A DNA stretch of 64,000 bases from Vibrio metschnikovii CIP 69.14 (GCF_000176155.1 NZ_ACZO01000006.1:124001-188000); one strand, 5' to 3'. Shown: positions 28,600 to 38,881, counted from the stretch's first letter. The notes: a model not told the origin generated them from the sequence alone. Numbers and translations are program-made.

Positions 28600-29652
28600 A
28601 TGAATGATCCCGTACACAAACAACAGTCGCACTTAGACTCATTGGAAGATCAAGTTGAGCGTTATAAACAAGTGCTCGATGTAATGCCTGCTGGCGTGAT
28701 ATTACTGGATACTCAAGGGATCGTTCGTGAAGCGAATCCTGAAGCGCAACGGCTATTGCAAGTTCCGTTAGTCGGTGAAAAATGGTACAGCGTGATTCAA
28801 GTCGCTTTCGCACCTCGTGAGGATGATGGACATGAAATCTCATTACGTAATGGCCGAAAAGTTCGCTTAGCCATTTCTGCTTCAACAACGGGCCAACTTA
28901 TCCTAATAACCGATTTAACCGAAACTCGCCTCTTACAATCACGGATCGGTGATTTACAGCGCTTATCGTCTTTGGGGCGGATGGTGGCATCGTTAGCCCA
29001 TCAAGTTCGAACGCCATTATCGAGCGCGATGCTCTATGCTTCTAACTTAGCCGCGGCGAATTTACCGACTGCAACCCGTGAACGATTTCAATCTAAATTG
29101 GTTGATCGATTACACGACCTAGAAAAGCAAGTGAACGATATGTTGCTGTTTGCTAAGGGCGGCGATAACCGAGTCATCCAGCCTTTTTCTGTGGCTGAAT
29201 TGGTGGCAGAGTTCTCACCTATGATTGAAACGGCATTAAAAAACAATCAAATCGATTATGATCTACAGGTTGAGCAAGACGATACCGTATTGTTAGGGAA
29301 TGCTAACGCATTGGCTTCGGCGATCAGTAATTTAGTGATGAATGCTATTCAGATCATTGGTAAAGGGGCGCAAATTGATGTTTTCTTTCGTGCCGTCAAC
29401 GGTGAATTAAAAATATCCGTTCAAGACAACGGTCCCGGTATCGCACCAGAGCTGCATCATAAAATAATGGAGCCTTTTTTTACGACGCGTTCACAAGGAA
29501 CAGGGCTTGGGCTAGCGGTAGTCCAAATGGTCTGTCGTGCCCATGATGGGCGATTAGAGTTATTGTCGCAGCCTGGTGAAGGAGCCTGTTTTACTCTGTG
29601 CCTTCCCATCGAACGTCAATCGCCCTCACCTCAATCAGATAACGGAGAATGA
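28600..29652 (+). CDS. flrB: Flagellar sensor histidine kinase FlrB
   Basis: FlrB phosphorylates FlrC. The 350-residue protein has no membrane helix, so it is cytoplasmic. A PAS-like domain (about 20-105) precedes the dimerisation domain with phospho-acceptor His134 in LAHQVRTPLSSAM, then the ATPase domain with N-box SNLVMNAIQ, DNGPGI and GTGLGLAVVQ. The ATG at 28600 follows the AAGG of the 16-base leader element shared with flrA. flrC starts 2 bases after its stop. Confidence 0.95.
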   Translation: MNDPVHKQQSHLDSLEDQVERYKQVLDVMPAGVILLDTQGIVREANPEAQRLLQVPLVGEKWYSVIQVAFAPREDDGHEISLRNGRKVRLAISASTTGQLILITDLTETRLLQSRIGDLQRLSSLGRMVASLAHQVRTPLSSAMLYASNLAAANLPTATRERFQSKLVDRLHDLEKQVNDMLLFAKGGDNRVIQPFSVAELVAEFSPMIETALKNNQIDYDLQVEQDDTVLLGNANALASAISNLVMNAIQIIGKGAQIDVFFRAVNGELKISVQDNGPGIAPELHHKIMEPFFTTRSQGTGLGLAVVQMVCRAHDGRLELLSQPGEGACFTLCLPIERQSPSPQSDNGE

Positions 29653-29654
29653 TC

Positions 29655-31064
29655 ATGGCGCAAAGTAAAGTCTTAATCGTTGAAGATGATGAAGGGCTCC
29701 GTGAAGCCTTAGTGGATACACTGGCCTTAGCCGGATATGAGTGGTTAGAAGCTGACAGCGCTGAAGATGCACTTATCAAACTTAAAACACATCCAGTCGA
29801 TATCGTCGTCTCTGACGTACAGATGGCCGGAATGGGCGGGTTAGCGCTACTTCGCAATATTAAACAGCATTGGCCAAATGTTCCGGTGCTATTAATGACC
29901 GCTTATGCCAATATCGAAGATGCCGTGGCGGCGATGAAAGAGGGGGCCATCGACTATATGGCGAAGCCTTTTGCGCCCGAAGTACTGCTTAATATGATCA
30001 GCCGTTATGCACCAGTAAAATCCGATGATGACGGTGATGCGGTGGTGGCGGATGAGAAAAGCTTGAAGCTGTTAGCGCTAGCGGAAAAAGTGGCGAGAAC
30101 CGACGCCAACGTGATGGTTCTTGGCCCAAGTGGTTCTGGTAAAGAGATTATGTCACGTTATATTCATAACGCTTCACCCCGTAAAGATGGACCATTTATT
30201 GCCATTAATTGTGCTGCTATCCCAGACAACATGTTAGAAGCGACACTCTTTGGTTATGAAAAGGGAGCTTTTACGGGGGCGGTGCAAGCCTGCCCAGGTA
30301 AATTCGAACAAGCTCAAGGTGGCACCATCTTATTGGATGAAATCAGTGAGATGGATTTAAATCTACAGGCTAAATTGCTTAGGGTCCTCCAAGAGCGAGA
30401 GGTTGAGCGGCTGGGCAGTCGGAAAAGTATTCAACTTGATGTACGAGTTCTTGCGACCAGCAACCGAGATTTAAAAGCTTACGTTAAAGAAAACAAATTT
30501 CGCGAAGATTTATACTATCGATTGAATGTGTTTCCGATCACATGGCCTGCATTGTGTGAGCGAAAAGGAGATATTGCGCCATTAGCGACACACCTCGTGG
30601 AGCGCCATTGCAAAAAACTCGGTTTACCGGTTCCCAGCATTTCTCCCGCAGCCATGGAAAAGCTTCATCAATACACATGGCCTGGTAATGTCCGTGAGCT
30701 TGATAATGTGATTCAGCGTGCGTTAATTTTAAGTGAACAGGCGGACATTACTCAGCAACATATATTACTTGAGGGACTTGATTGGCAAGATGCGTCAGGT
30801 TTACAGCAGTTGGTTGAGCAAGAAGAAGTCTCGTGCCCCCAGATTAAGCCTGTTGCGCAAAGTTCGCCGATCAACCACACTCCAGCGAGTCCCGTCGGAT
30901 TAGGTGATGAGCTACGTGATCAAGAGTTTACCATTATTATGGAGACGTTAGTTGAGTGTCACGGTCGGCGTAAAGAGATGGCGGAAAAATTAGGCATTAG
31001 CCCGCGAACGTTACGCTATAAATTAGCGAAAATGCGTGATGCAGGGATCGATATTCCAGGTTAA
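29655..31064 (+). CDS. flrC: Flagellar response regulator FlrC (sigma-54 activator)
   Basis: FlrC activates class III flagellar promoters when phosphorylated by FlrB. From the ATG at 29655 (CGGAG seven bases upstream) it has 469 residues; an ATG at 29649 is too close to that site. Receiver domain: acidic pair in VEDDEG, acceptor Asp54 (VVSDVQM), Lys104. AAA+ domain: Walker A GPSGSGKE (157-164) and canonical GAFTGA (204-209). The Fis-type helix-turn-helix is at the C-terminus (EMAEKLGISPRTLRYKLAKM). Confidence 0.96.
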   Translation: MAQSKVLIVEDDEGLREALVDTLALAGYEWLEADSAEDALIKLKTHPVDIVVSDVQMAGMGGLALLRNIKQHWPNVPVLLMTAYANIEDAVAAMKEGAIDYMAKPFAPEVLLNMISRYAPVKSDDDGDAVVADEKSLKLLALAEKVARTDANVMVLGPSGSGKEIMSRYIHNASPRKDGPFIAINCAAIPDNMLEATLFGYEKGAFTGAVQACPGKFEQAQGGTILLDEISEMDLNLQAKLLRVLQEREVERLGSRKSIQLDVRVLATSNRDLKAYVKENKFREDLYYRLNVFPITWPALCERKGDIAPLATHLVERHCKKLGLPVPSISPAAMEKLHQYTWPGNVRELDNVIQRALILSEQADITQQHILLEGLDWQDASGLQQLVEQEEVSCPQIKPVAQSSPINHTPASPVGLGDELRDQEFTIIMETLVECHGRRKEMAEKLGISPRTLRYKLAKMRDAGIDIPG

Positions 31065-31071
31065 TTTGACG

Positions 31072-31087
31072 TGGCATATTAATTGCT
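31072..31087 (+). promoter_or_regulatory. Sigma-54 promoter of the fliE operon
   Basis: TGGCATATTAATTGCT keeps GG and GC at 10-base spacing with near-consensus TGGCA and TTGCT. It lies 53 bases before the fliE ATG and would drive fliEFGHIJ. Confidence 0.85.
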
Positions 31088-31139
31088 CATTTACTCAATA
31101 TGGATGAGAGAGTCAAAGAATTGGCATTTAGAGGTGGTT

Positions 31140-31451
31140 ATGAGATTAGATGGCTTAAACAGTGAGATGCAAGCAATGATGGCGGAAGCAGCGAATGCTC
31201 GTCCGGCGGCAACTGGACAAAAAGTTGGCGCTGATTTTAGCCAAATGCTGACTCAAGCCATCAATACTGTTAATGGATTACAGCAGTCATCGAGTAACCT
31301 ACAGACACGCTTTGATCGCGGAGATGAAGGTATCTCTTTGTCTGATGTGATGATTGCTCGTAATAAATCGAGTGTGGCGTTTGAAGCGACTATTCAGGTA
31401 CGTAATAAGCTCGTTGATGCGTACAAAGAGCTGATGAACATGCCAGTATAA
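31140..31451 (+). CDS. fliE: Flagellar hook-basal body protein FliE
   Basis: FliE joins the MS ring to the proximal rod. It has 103 residues from the ATG preceded by GAGG; the frame is open upstream but the sigma-54 promoter lies there. The C-terminal half (LSDVMIARNKSSVAFEATIQ, then VRNKLVDAYKELMNMPV) is the conserved FliE signature. It is the first gene of the basal-body operon, 17 bases before fliF. Confidence 0.95.
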   Translation: MRLDGLNSEMQAMMAEAANARPAATGQKVGADFSQMLTQAINTVNGLQQSSSNLQTRFDRGDEGISLSDVMIARNKSSVAFEATIQVRNKLVDAYKELMNMPV

Positions 31452-31467
31452 CCATAGGATGTAAACT

Positions 31468-33210
31468 GTGGCCGAAGATAAACAAACAACCGATCTGGCA
31501 ATATCTTCTGGTGGAGAGCAGGCGCTTTCTACCTCGATGAGCTTAGATGATGGCTTACAAAATCCCGATTTAGAAGAAAAAAGTACTTCTAAGCTTGATT
31601 TTGCCATGGGCGATTTAGATCTCTTGCGACAAATTGTACTTGTCCTATCTATCTCTATTTGCGTCTCATTAATCGTGATGTTGTTTTTCTGGGTCAAAGA
31701 GCCGGAAATGCGTCCGCTGGGTGCTTTTGAAACTGAAGAGTTGATCCCCGTTTTGGATTATCTCGATCAGCAAAAACAGAACTATCGATTAGACGGCAAT
31801 ACGATTTTAGTACCCAGCAAAGATTTCAATAGTATTCGACTCAATATGGTTCGTTCTGGGTTGCATCAAACTCGTCATGCTGGAGATGATATTTTATTAC
31901 AAGATATGGGCTTTGGCGTATCTCAGCGTCTTGAACAAGAAAGACTAAAACTCAGTCGCGAGCGGCAATTAGCTAAAGCGATTGAAGAGATGCGTCAAGT
32001 CAACCGCGCTCGAGTCTTACTTGCCTTACCACAACAAAGCGTCTTTGTGCGCCATAACCAAGAAGCTTCTGCCTCGGTATCATTAACCTTACGTACAGGA
32101 ATGAACTTGAAGCAAGAAGAGGTTGATTCTATTGTTGATATGGTTGCCAGTGCGGTACCCGGTATGCGTCCGACTCGAGTGACGGTCACTGACCAACACG
32201 GACGCTTACTCAGCTCAGGTTCACAAGATCCAATCGCCACGGCTCGTCGCAAAGAGCAAGAGCTTGAGCGCCGTCAAGAAGAAAATTTACGCAATAAAAT
32301 TGATTCAGTCTTGATCCCAATTTTAGGCTTAGGCAATTACACGGCCCAAGTTGATATTGAATTGGACTTCAGTGCGATTGAGCAAACCCGTAAAGTTTTT
32401 GACCCAAATACTCCAGCTACGCGCAGCGAATATACCTTAGAAGACTATAATAACGGTAATGTTGTGGCCGGAATTCCTGGCGCATTGAGCAATCAACCCC
32501 CCGCCGATGCTTCTATCCCACAAGATATCGCCCAAATGAAAGATGGCTCTATTTTGGGGCGAGGTTCTGTTCATCGTGAAGCGACACGCAACTTTGAACT
32601 CGACACCACGATCAGCCATGAGCGGCGTCAAACAGGGGTGATTAATCGTCAGACGGTGGCGGTGGCAATTAAAAATCGCGCTGTAGTTAATCCTGAAACA
32701 GGACAGGTGACTTATCAAGCATTAAGCGAGAGTGAAATCAATGCAATTCGTACCTTATTGATAGGTACGGTTGGGTTTAATGAAAATCGTGGTGATTTAC
32801 TTAAAGTACTCAGTATGCAGTTTGCTGAACCAGAAACTGATCCATTGATTGATATTCCTATTTGGGAAAACCCACACTTTAACGATTGGGTACGTTGGTT
32901 AGCCAGTGCGCTAGTGATCATTGTGATTGTTCTGGTCTTGGTGCGCCCCGCGATGAAGAAACTACTTAATCCAGTGGTTGATGATGACGATCAATTATAT
33001 GGACCTGATGGTTTACCGATAGGAGCTGATGGTGAAACCAGCTTAATTGGCAGCGATATTGAAGGGGGCGATCTCTTCGAGTTTGGCTCAGGAATAGATT
33101 TACCTAACCTACATAAGGATGAGGATGTACTCAAAGCGGTACGTGCTCTAGTGGCTAACGAGCCTGAACTTGCGGCTCAAGTAGTGAAGAATTGGATGCA
33201 AAATGCCTAA
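31468..33210 (+). CDS. fliF: Flagellar MS-ring protein FliF
   Basis: FliF forms the MS ring in the inner membrane, the base of the motor and export gate. This 580-residue protein starts with GTG. It has two membrane helices (about 51-73, LVLSISICVSLIVMLFFWV, and about 472-493), ring-building motifs between them (MGFGVSQRLEQERLKLSRER, SRERQLAKAIEEM), and a C-terminal FliG-binding tail ending VRALVANEPELAAQVVKNWM. It overlaps fliG by 8 bases. Confidence 0.97.
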   Translation: MAEDKQTTDLAISSGGEQALSTSMSLDDGLQNPDLEEKSTSKLDFAMGDLDLLRQIVLVLSISICVSLIVMLFFWVKEPEMRPLGAFETEELIPVLDYLDQQKQNYRLDGNTILVPSKDFNSIRLNMVRSGLHQTRHAGDDILLQDMGFGVSQRLEQERLKLSRERQLAKAIEEMRQVNRARVLLALPQQSVFVRHNQEASASVSLTLRTGMNLKQEEVDSIVDMVASAVPGMRPTRVTVTDQHGRLLSSGSQDPIATARRKEQELERRQEENLRNKIDSVLIPILGLGNYTAQVDIELDFSAIEQTRKVFDPNTPATRSEYTLEDYNNGNVVAGIPGALSNQPPADASIPQDIAQMKDGSILGRGSVHREATRNFELDTTISHERRQTGVINRQTVAVAIKNRAVVNPETGQVTYQALSESEINAIRTLLIGTVGFNENRGDLLKVLSMQFAEPETDPLIDIPIWENPHFNDWVRWLASALVIIVIVLVLVRPAMKKLLNPVVDDDDQLYGPDGLPIGADGETSLIGSDIEGGDLFEFGSGIDLPNLHKDEDVLKAVRALVANEPELAAQVVKNWMQNA

Positions 33211-34246
33211 CGATATAGTCAAAAAAGACGGTGCTGAAGAAGGGATTGATATTTCAACGATTCCTGGTGAAGAGCGCGCGGCCATTTTATTACTGAGCCT
33301 CAATGAAGATGATGCGGCTGGGATTATTCGTCACTTAGAACCCAAGCAAGTGCAGCGAGTGGGCAGTGCGATGGCAAAAGCAAAAGATCTCAGTCAAGAT
33401 AAAGTCAGTGCCGTCCATCGTGCATTTTTAGAAGATATTCAAAAATATACCAACATTGGTATGGGCAGTGAAGACTTTATGCGTAATGCACTTATTGCCG
33501 CATTAGGTGAGGATAAAGCGAATAACTTAGTCGACCAAATTCTCCTAGGGACCGGTTCGAAAGGGTTAGATTCGCTGAAATGGATGGATCCTAGACAAGT
33601 GGCGACGATCATTGTTAATGAACACCCACAAATTCAAACCATTGTTCTCTCCTACCTTAAGCCAGACCAATCAGCAGAAATTCTCGCGCAATTTTCTGAG
33701 CGAGATAGGCTTCAATTATTAATGCGTATCGCTAATCTTGAGGAAGTTCAACCTTCAGCACTGGCTGAGTTGAACGAGATCATGGAGAAACAGTTTGCGG
33801 GACAAGCAGGTGCTCAAGCGGCGAAAATTGGTGGTTTGAAAGCGGCTGCGGATATTATGAACTATCTAGATAATAGCATTGAAAGCATCGCTATGGAGCA
33901 GATGCGTGAGCAAGATGAAGATCTCGCTACCCAGATTGAAGACCTGATGTTCGTGTTTGAAAACTTGGTCGAAGTGGATGACCAAGGTATCCAAAAACTA
34001 CTTCGAGATGTACCACAGGATGTGTTGTTGAAAGCGCTCAAAGGTGCCGATGAAGCGCTACGAGATAAAATCTTTAAGAACATGTCTAAGCGTGCCGCTG
34101 AACTGATGAAAGATGACTTGGAAGCGATGGCACCGATTAAAGTGTCGGATGTCGAATCGGCTCAAAAAGAAATCTTGGCGATTGCTCGTAAGATGGCAGA
34201 CAGTGGCGAGTTGATGTTGTCTGGTGGCGCAGACGAATTCTTGTAA
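33203..34246 (+). CDS. fliG: Flagellar motor switch protein FliG
   Basis: FliG is the rotor protein that meets the stator and sets torque direction. It has 347 residues with the usual N, middle and C domains. The EHPQ motif of the middle domain is present (VNEHPQIQTIVLSYL), and the C-terminal charged torque helix contains ALRDKIFKNMSKRAAELMKD. Translation is coupled to fliF by overlap. An 85-base gap with two hairpins separates it from fliH. Confidence 0.97.
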   Translation: MPNDIVKKDGAEEGIDISTIPGEERAAILLLSLNEDDAAGIIRHLEPKQVQRVGSAMAKAKDLSQDKVSAVHRAFLEDIQKYTNIGMGSEDFMRNALIAALGEDKANNLVDQILLGTGSKGLDSLKWMDPRQVATIIVNEHPQIQTIVLSYLKPDQSAEILAQFSERDRLQLLMRIANLEEVQPSALAELNEIMEKQFAGQAGAQAAKIGGLKAAADIMNYLDNSIESIAMEQMREQDEDLATQIEDLMFVFENLVEVDDQGIQKLLRDVPQDVLLKALKGADEALRDKIFKNMSKRAAELMKDDLEAMAPIKVSDVESAQKEILAIARKMADSGELMLSGGADEFL

Positions 34247-34316
34247 TCGAGAGACGGTGGTTTGTTACCTTGTGCTCTCGATGTCTTTCTTAATGAACTA
34301 GCGGCCTTTTTAGTTC
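34246..34316 (+). other. Two stem-loops in the fliG-fliH gap
   Basis: ATCGAGAG (34246-34253) pairs with CTCTCGAT (34275-34282), and GAACTA (34295-34300) pairs with TAGTTC (34311-34316). The first has a 21-base loop; the second encloses GCGGCCTTTT. This is the only large gap inside fliEFGHIJ. The structures could partly end or process the transcript after fliG. Confidence 0.5.
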
Positions 34317-34331
34317 GCGATAGGATGTTTC

Positions 34332-35135
34332 ATGACTGGACAAAGAAAACGGGGTTTTATCCGTTTAGGCTCGGATGAGAATGTTGAGCCACCCAAAAAA
34401 TGGGGATTACCAGATTATGGCGCAGAGCTGGGTAAGAAAGCCAAAGAAACGGCAATGAATTATGATCCCGCTTGGATGCCAAGCTTTGATGATCCTGAAC
34501 CTGAGCTACCACAAACCTTAACGGATGAAGAAATTGAGTTAATCAAACGTTCCGCTTATCAAGAAGGCATCGAGCAGGGCAAAGCAGAAGGGTATCAACA
34601 AGGATTTGAACTGGGTAAACAAGGTGGTTTTGAGGTTGGCCACCAAGAAGGATTACAAACGGGTAAAACAGAAGGGCTTGAAGCGGGGCAACAAGCCATT
34701 CAAGAGCAGGTGAATGTTTTGATTGAGTTGGCCGATCAATTTGCTCAACCATTACAATTAATGAATGCACAAGTTGAAAAGCAGCTTGTGGATATGGTAC
34801 TGACTTTAGTCAAAGAAGTGGTGCATGTGGAAGTTCAAACCAATCCACAAGTGATTTTAGATACGGTGAAAGAGTCAGTCGAAGCGCTCCCTGTTACTGG
34901 ACATGCCATTCATTTAAAACTCCATCCTGAAGATTATGAATTGGTTAAAAATGCTTATGGTGAAGCGGAGTTAAATTCACGTCAATGGACACTCAGTAGT
35001 GAGCCTGCCTTAAATCGCGGTGATGTACAAATCGAAGCCGGTGAGTCGAGTGTGAGTTACCGTATGGAAGAACGTATTCGTAGCGTATTACAACGCTTTT
35101 GTGGCACAAATCGCCACCAAGTAGGACAAGAGTAA
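34332..35135 (+). CDS. fliH: Flagellar export regulator FliH
   Basis: FliH is the peripheral-stalk-like partner of the export ATPase FliI. The 267-residue protein carries the diagnostic GxxxG-type helix (about residues 77-118, such as [20 protein letters not shown]). The C-terminal part ([20 protein letters not shown] onward) resembles V/F-ATPase E/delta subunits. It lies after the hairpin-rich gap and its stop overlaps the fliI start by one base. Confidence 0.94.
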   Translation: MTGQRKRGFIRLGSDENVEPPKKWGLPDYGAELGKKAKETAMNYDPAWMPSFDDPEPELPQTLTDEEIELIKRSAYQEGIEQGKAEGYQQGFELGKQGGFEVGHQEGLQTGKTEGLEAGQQAIQEQVNVLIELADQFAQPLQLMNAQVEKQLVDMVLTLVKEVVHVEVQTNPQVILDTVKESVEALPVTGHAIHLKLHPEDYELVKNAYGEAELNSRQWTLSSEPALNRGDVQIEAGESSVSYRMEERIRSVLQRFCGTNRHQVGQE

Positions 35136-36457
35136 TGTTGTCACTGGCCGAACGATTAGCACAGTACAAAACACAAGGCTTAACAACCAGACCTGTCGCG
35201 TCAGGCAAGCTGGTACGCGTCGTTGGACTGACGTTAGAAGCAACGGGGTGCCGAGCACCAATTGGTAGTTTATGTAAAGTCGACACCATGTCTGGTGAAA
35301 TGGAAGCGGAAGTGGTTGGGTTTTCTGGTGACAGTCTGTTTCTGATGCCCAGTGAGCAAGTCAACGGTATCTTGCCGGGAGCCAAAGTAACCCCACTGAC
35401 CGAAGAGGCAGGATTAGCGGTAGGGATGGAGCTACTGGGTCGAGTGATTGATGGTGTCGGCAATCCTTTGGATGGACTTGGACCGATTTACACCGATCAA
35501 CAGGCCACGTTTAATGCTCAACCGATAAACCCTTTATTGCGTAAACCGATCACCGAACCATTAGACGTTGGAATCAAAGCCATTAATGGGTTACTGACGG
35601 TTGGTAAAGGCCAACGTATCGGTCTTTTTGCAGGCTCTGGTGTCGGTAAATCGGTTACCTTAGGGATGATGACTCGTGGCACGACTGCGCAAGTGGTCGT
35701 GGTGGGACTAATTGGTGAACGTGGCCGAGAAGTAAAAGAGTTTATCGAAGAAATACTTGGCGTGGATGGCCGTCAACGCGCGGTTGTAGTCGCAGCGCCC
35801 GCAGATTCCTCGCCACTGATGCGTTTGAAAGGTTGCCAAACGGCATTGGCTATCGCGGAATATTTTCGCGATCAAGGGCTCGATGTACTCTTATTGATGG
35901 ACTCATTAACTCGTTTTGCTCAAGCGCAACGGGAGATCGCACTATCGGTGGGAGAGCCGCCAGCGACTAAAGGTTATCCACCTTCGGTGTTTGCTAAATT
36001 ACCCGCATTGGTTGAACGAGCGGGCAATGGTGGTCCGAACCAAGGCTCGATCACCGCCTTTTTTACGGTGTTGACCGAAGGGGATGATTTACAAGATCCG
36101 ATAGCTGATGCGTCGCGCGCCATTCTGGACGGCCATATTGTTCTCTCAAGAGAAATGGCAGACGCTGGTCATTATCCCGCGATTGATGTTGAAAAATCCG
36201 TCAGTCGGGTAATGCCACAAATCACCACAGATGAGCACATGTTGATGTCTCGAGCGGTACGACAAATCTTATCGATTTGTCGTAAAAACCAAGACTTAGT
36301 CTCAATTGGCGCCTATAAACCTGGCACCGATAAAGCGATTGATAGTGCATTTACTCTCAAACCAAGGTTGGATCAGTACCTTCAACAAGAAATGAAAGAG
36401 TCGGTACCTTATGAGATGTGCGTTGGTATGTTAAAAAATGTCTTGAGCATGGAGTAG
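35135..36457 (+). CDS. fliI: Flagellum-specific ATPase FliI
   Basis: FliI is the hexameric ATPase of the flagellar type III export apparatus. The 440-residue protein starts at the ATG overlapping the fliH stop (TAATG). Walker A is GSGVGKS within [17 protein letters not shown] (about 169-185), and [19 protein letters not shown] is the conserved F-type ATPase segment. Walker B is [11 protein letters not shown]. Confidence 0.97.
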   Translation: MLSLAERLAQYKTQGLTTRPVASGKLVRVVGLTLEATGCRAPIGSLCKVDTMSGEMEAEVVGFSGDSLFLMPSEQVNGILPGAKVTPLTEEAGLAVGMELLGRVIDGVGNPLDGLGPIYTDQQATFNAQPINPLLRKPITEPLDVGIKAINGLLTVGKGQRIGLFAGSGVGKSVTLGMMTRGTTAQVVVVGLIGERGREVKEFIEEILGVDGRQRAVVVAAPADSSPLMRLKGCQTALAIAEYFRDQGLDVLLLMDSLTRFAQAQREIALSVGEPPATKGYPPSVFAKLPALVERAGNGGPNQGSITAFFTVLTEGDDLQDPIADASRAILDGHIVLSREMADAGHYPAIDVEKSVSRVMPQITTDEHMLMSRAVRQILSICRKNQDLVSIGAYKPGTDKAIDSAFTLKPRLDQYLQQEMKESVPYEMCVGMLKNVLSME

Positions 36458-36464
36458 TCTTGCT

Positions 36465-36911
36465 ATGGACAATGCGTTGGAATTTTTATTAGACCAAGCC
36501 AAAGAGAAAGAAAGCCAAGCAATAATGGTATTGAGTAAGGCTCGTAATGAGCTTGAAGGTTACTATCAACAATTAAAGCAAATTGAGCAGTATCGACTTG
36601 AATATTGCCAACAGCTTGTCGAGCGGGGTCAAGCGGGATTGTCCGCCAGTCAATATGGTCATTTAAACCGATTTCTTACTCAGCTTGATGAAACCCTAGC
36701 TAAACAACGTGGCGCAGAAAATCATTTTAAGCAGCAAGTTGAGAATAGTCAGCAACATTGGTTACATATTCGGCAGCAACGTCGTTCATACGAATGGTTA
36801 ATTGACAAAAAACGCACGGAGCAACGGCGCATTCAAGAGCGAAGAGAACAAAAGCAAATGGATGAATTTTCGACGCTCAATTTTAATCGTCAACGGAATA
36901 TTCCTAAGTAA
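36465..36911 (+). CDS. fliJ: Flagellar export protein FliJ
   Basis: FliJ is the coiled-coil central-stalk-like protein of the export ATPase. The 148-residue sequence is almost wholly helical and charged, rich in Q, E, R and K (ALEFLLDQAKEKESQAI at the start; QRRIQERREQKQMDEF at the end). Primary sequence conservation is low, so the call relies on position after fliI, length and coiled-coil nature. It is the last gene before the fliK promoter region. Confidence 0.9.
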   Translation: MDNALEFLLDQAKEKESQAIMVLSKARNELEGYYQQLKQIEQYRLEYCQQLVERGQAGLSASQYGHLNRFLTQLDETLAKQRGAENHFKQQVENSQQHWLHIRQQRRSYEWLIDKKRTEQRRIQERREQKQMDEFSTLNFNRQRNIPK

Positions 36912-37017
36912 TTATCCCGTTCAGATTGTTCTTTGTCCGACCGCGATACTGGTGCTTGGTGCTTCTAAATGTTATCCGTTCCAATACTTTATCCATTCCA
37001 ATAAATAGATCTTATTG

Positions 37018-37033
37018 TGGCGTAGTTTTTGCA
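37018..37033 (+). promoter_or_regulatory. Sigma-54 promoter of the fliK-flhB operon
   Basis: TGGCGTAGTTTTTGCA has GG and GC at 10-base spacing and a near-perfect -12 element. It is 94 bases before the fliK ATG in a 215-base gap. A short palindrome, CGATA-AC-TATCG (37073-37084), lies downstream and could be in the leader. Confidence 0.85.
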
Positions 37034-37126
37034 TTTATTTAGGCACAGAATCCGATCATCTCATGCTACACACGATAACTATCGCGCGTGGCTTTATGAT
37101 TCAGTATCAATGCGAGCGATGTGCCT

Positions 37127-38881
37127 ATGAATATTAATTCAACTTCTTCTGTCGATAACACTTCTATTGCCAATCTGGCAAAAGGCTCCGTTGGGCAAAG
37201 TGGTCAAGATTCAGCAAGCGCTGAGCCAAGCAGTTTTCTCGATAAGTTAACCGCACTGCTGTTTAGCGCCAAAAGTGATACTCAAACGGCTAAGCACAAT
37301 GAGGCTTCGATAGCGACGGTGGTATCGAGTGATGAAACTAGCTCTGAACTTTCAGCATCAGAACCCTCTGATGAACGACAGACTTTCGCCGAGTCTGATT
37401 CTGAGCACACGGCTTCATTTGACGCCGCTGTCGATGTTGGCCTCACACGTGCAATCGCTGAACCTCAATCTGAACCGCTCCTGGAGAATAAAAGCACGCA
37501 AGTGATGAATGAAGGCGATGACTTGCTGGTACGTTTACAGCAGGCTAATCAGGTGCTCACTGGGCATAACGGCAAGCCTTTGCCTCATAGTCTCTCCGCT
37601 AAGCATGACGATGCTGAGATAGCAGTGCCGGTTGTTGCTGACCAATACTCGCACTCAGATGACTGGACATCACCAATACAAACTCAGGTGATGTATGGCG
37701 CGAGCACTTTAGACAATAGCACTCGTCATCAATATGGCGATGATGGTGAGAATGAGCGGAACAACACAGTCGTATCTCATCGGGTCACTGAACTTGAGAC
37801 TGATCTCGCGTCAATGGTTGCTCATCCAGAATTGACGGAGCGAGACGCTATCAGTAATACAGCGTTAACGACCGATATTCATCTTCCAATCGATAGTCAA
37901 CCCACTTTATTAACCGATGAACTTGATATCGATCCGAGCTTGGTTACTCAAGCCACCCATTTCTCGGCGAACCCACATAGTCAATCTTCTTCTGGATCAA
38001 TTGATGGAGATCTCTCTAAAGTTGAAGGTCATATAGAGCTTCAAGATGGGCAACGTACCAAAAAAGCGGTTGCGGTCGGGGTCTCTGCGGCATTGGCGAC
38101 ACAGTCCGCCGCTGCTTCTCCTGTTGGAGCATCTCAAACAATAGCTGCTCCTGTTAGTACAGCGATGAGCAACGCTACTTCACTGGATGCTGAGATGAGT
38201 AGTACAACGGCCGTTAATCGAGCGGCTGGTCAAGCGATGGCTCAGCCAGATTTAGTAAATACTCAAGCGGCTAACGCCGCCTTAGCGAGTTCAATGTTGC
38301 TTGCCGGAGCAGCAGGAAAAACGCGTTCGGCGAGTGATAGCGATGATACCTCATTAGCTCAACAAATAGCGGCAACCGCGACCCAGTCTGGGGTAAGTAG
38401 TTCGACACCATTGCGTCATGAAGCGACGCCGATTCAAGCTCAACCACTGCCTTTGATGCTCAATAAAGGATTGGTTGCGGATGAGATGGCTGAGCGGATC
38501 CAAATGATGATGTCGAAGAATTTAAAAAATATTGATATCCGGTTGGATCCGCCAGAGTTAGGCCGATTGCATATTCGTATGAATATGCACGCTGATGGAG
38601 CTAGTATTCAATTTACGGTAACCAATGCTCAAGCACGAGATGCTTTAGAGGGCGCGATGCCTCGTTTAAGGGAAATGTTAGCCCAACAAGGTGTACAATT
38701 GGCGGATACATCAGTGCAACAGCAGAGCTCGGGTCAGCAACAAGGTTATGCTGCTGAGCGAGGCCAGTCTGGCCATTTAAGTGACGATGATACGCTATTA
38801 GGCGATGAAAACATTGATGCTAACGTCAAACTTGATTTGAATGTGACAACAAAGCGTGATGGAATCAGTTATTACGCTTAA
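37127..38881 (+). CDS. fliK: Flagellar hook-length control protein FliK
   Basis: FliK measures hook length and switches export specificity through FlhB. This 584-residue protein has a long, low-complexity, Ser/Ala/Asp/Glu-rich N-terminal region and a conserved C-terminal domain (about 445-540) with IDIRLDPPELGRLHIRMNM and VTNAQARDALEGAMPRLREM, the Flg_hook signature. I start at the ATG at 37127 rather than the GTG two codons earlier. The sigma-54 promoter upstream makes it the head of the fliKLMNOPQR-flhB operon. Confidence 0.94.
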   Translation: MNINSTSSVDNTSIANLAKGSVGQSGQDSASAEPSSFLDKLTALLFSAKSDTQTAKHNEASIATVVSSDETSSELSASEPSDERQTFAESDSEHTASFDAAVDVGLTRAIAEPQSEPLLENKSTQVMNEGDDLLVRLQQANQVLTGHNGKPLPHSLSAKHDDAEIAVPVVADQYSHSDDWTSPIQTQVMYGASTLDNSTRHQYGDDGENERNNTVVSHRVTELETDLASMVAHPELTERDAISNTALTTDIHLPIDSQPTLLTDELDIDPSLVTQATHFSANPHSQSSSGSIDGDLSKVEGHIELQDGQRTKKAVAVGVSAALATQSAAASPVGASQTIAAPVSTAMSNATSLDAEMSSTTAVNRAAGQAMAQPDLVNTQAANAALASSMLLAGAAGKTRSASDSDDTSLAQQIAATATQSGVSSSTPLRHEATPIQAQPLPLMLNKGLVADEMAERIQMMMSKNLKNIDIRLDPPELGRLHIRMNMHADGASIQFTVTNAQARDALEGAMPRLREMLAQQGVQLADTSVQQQSSGQQQGYAAERGQSGHLSDDDTLLGDENIDANVKLDLNVTTKRDGISYYA

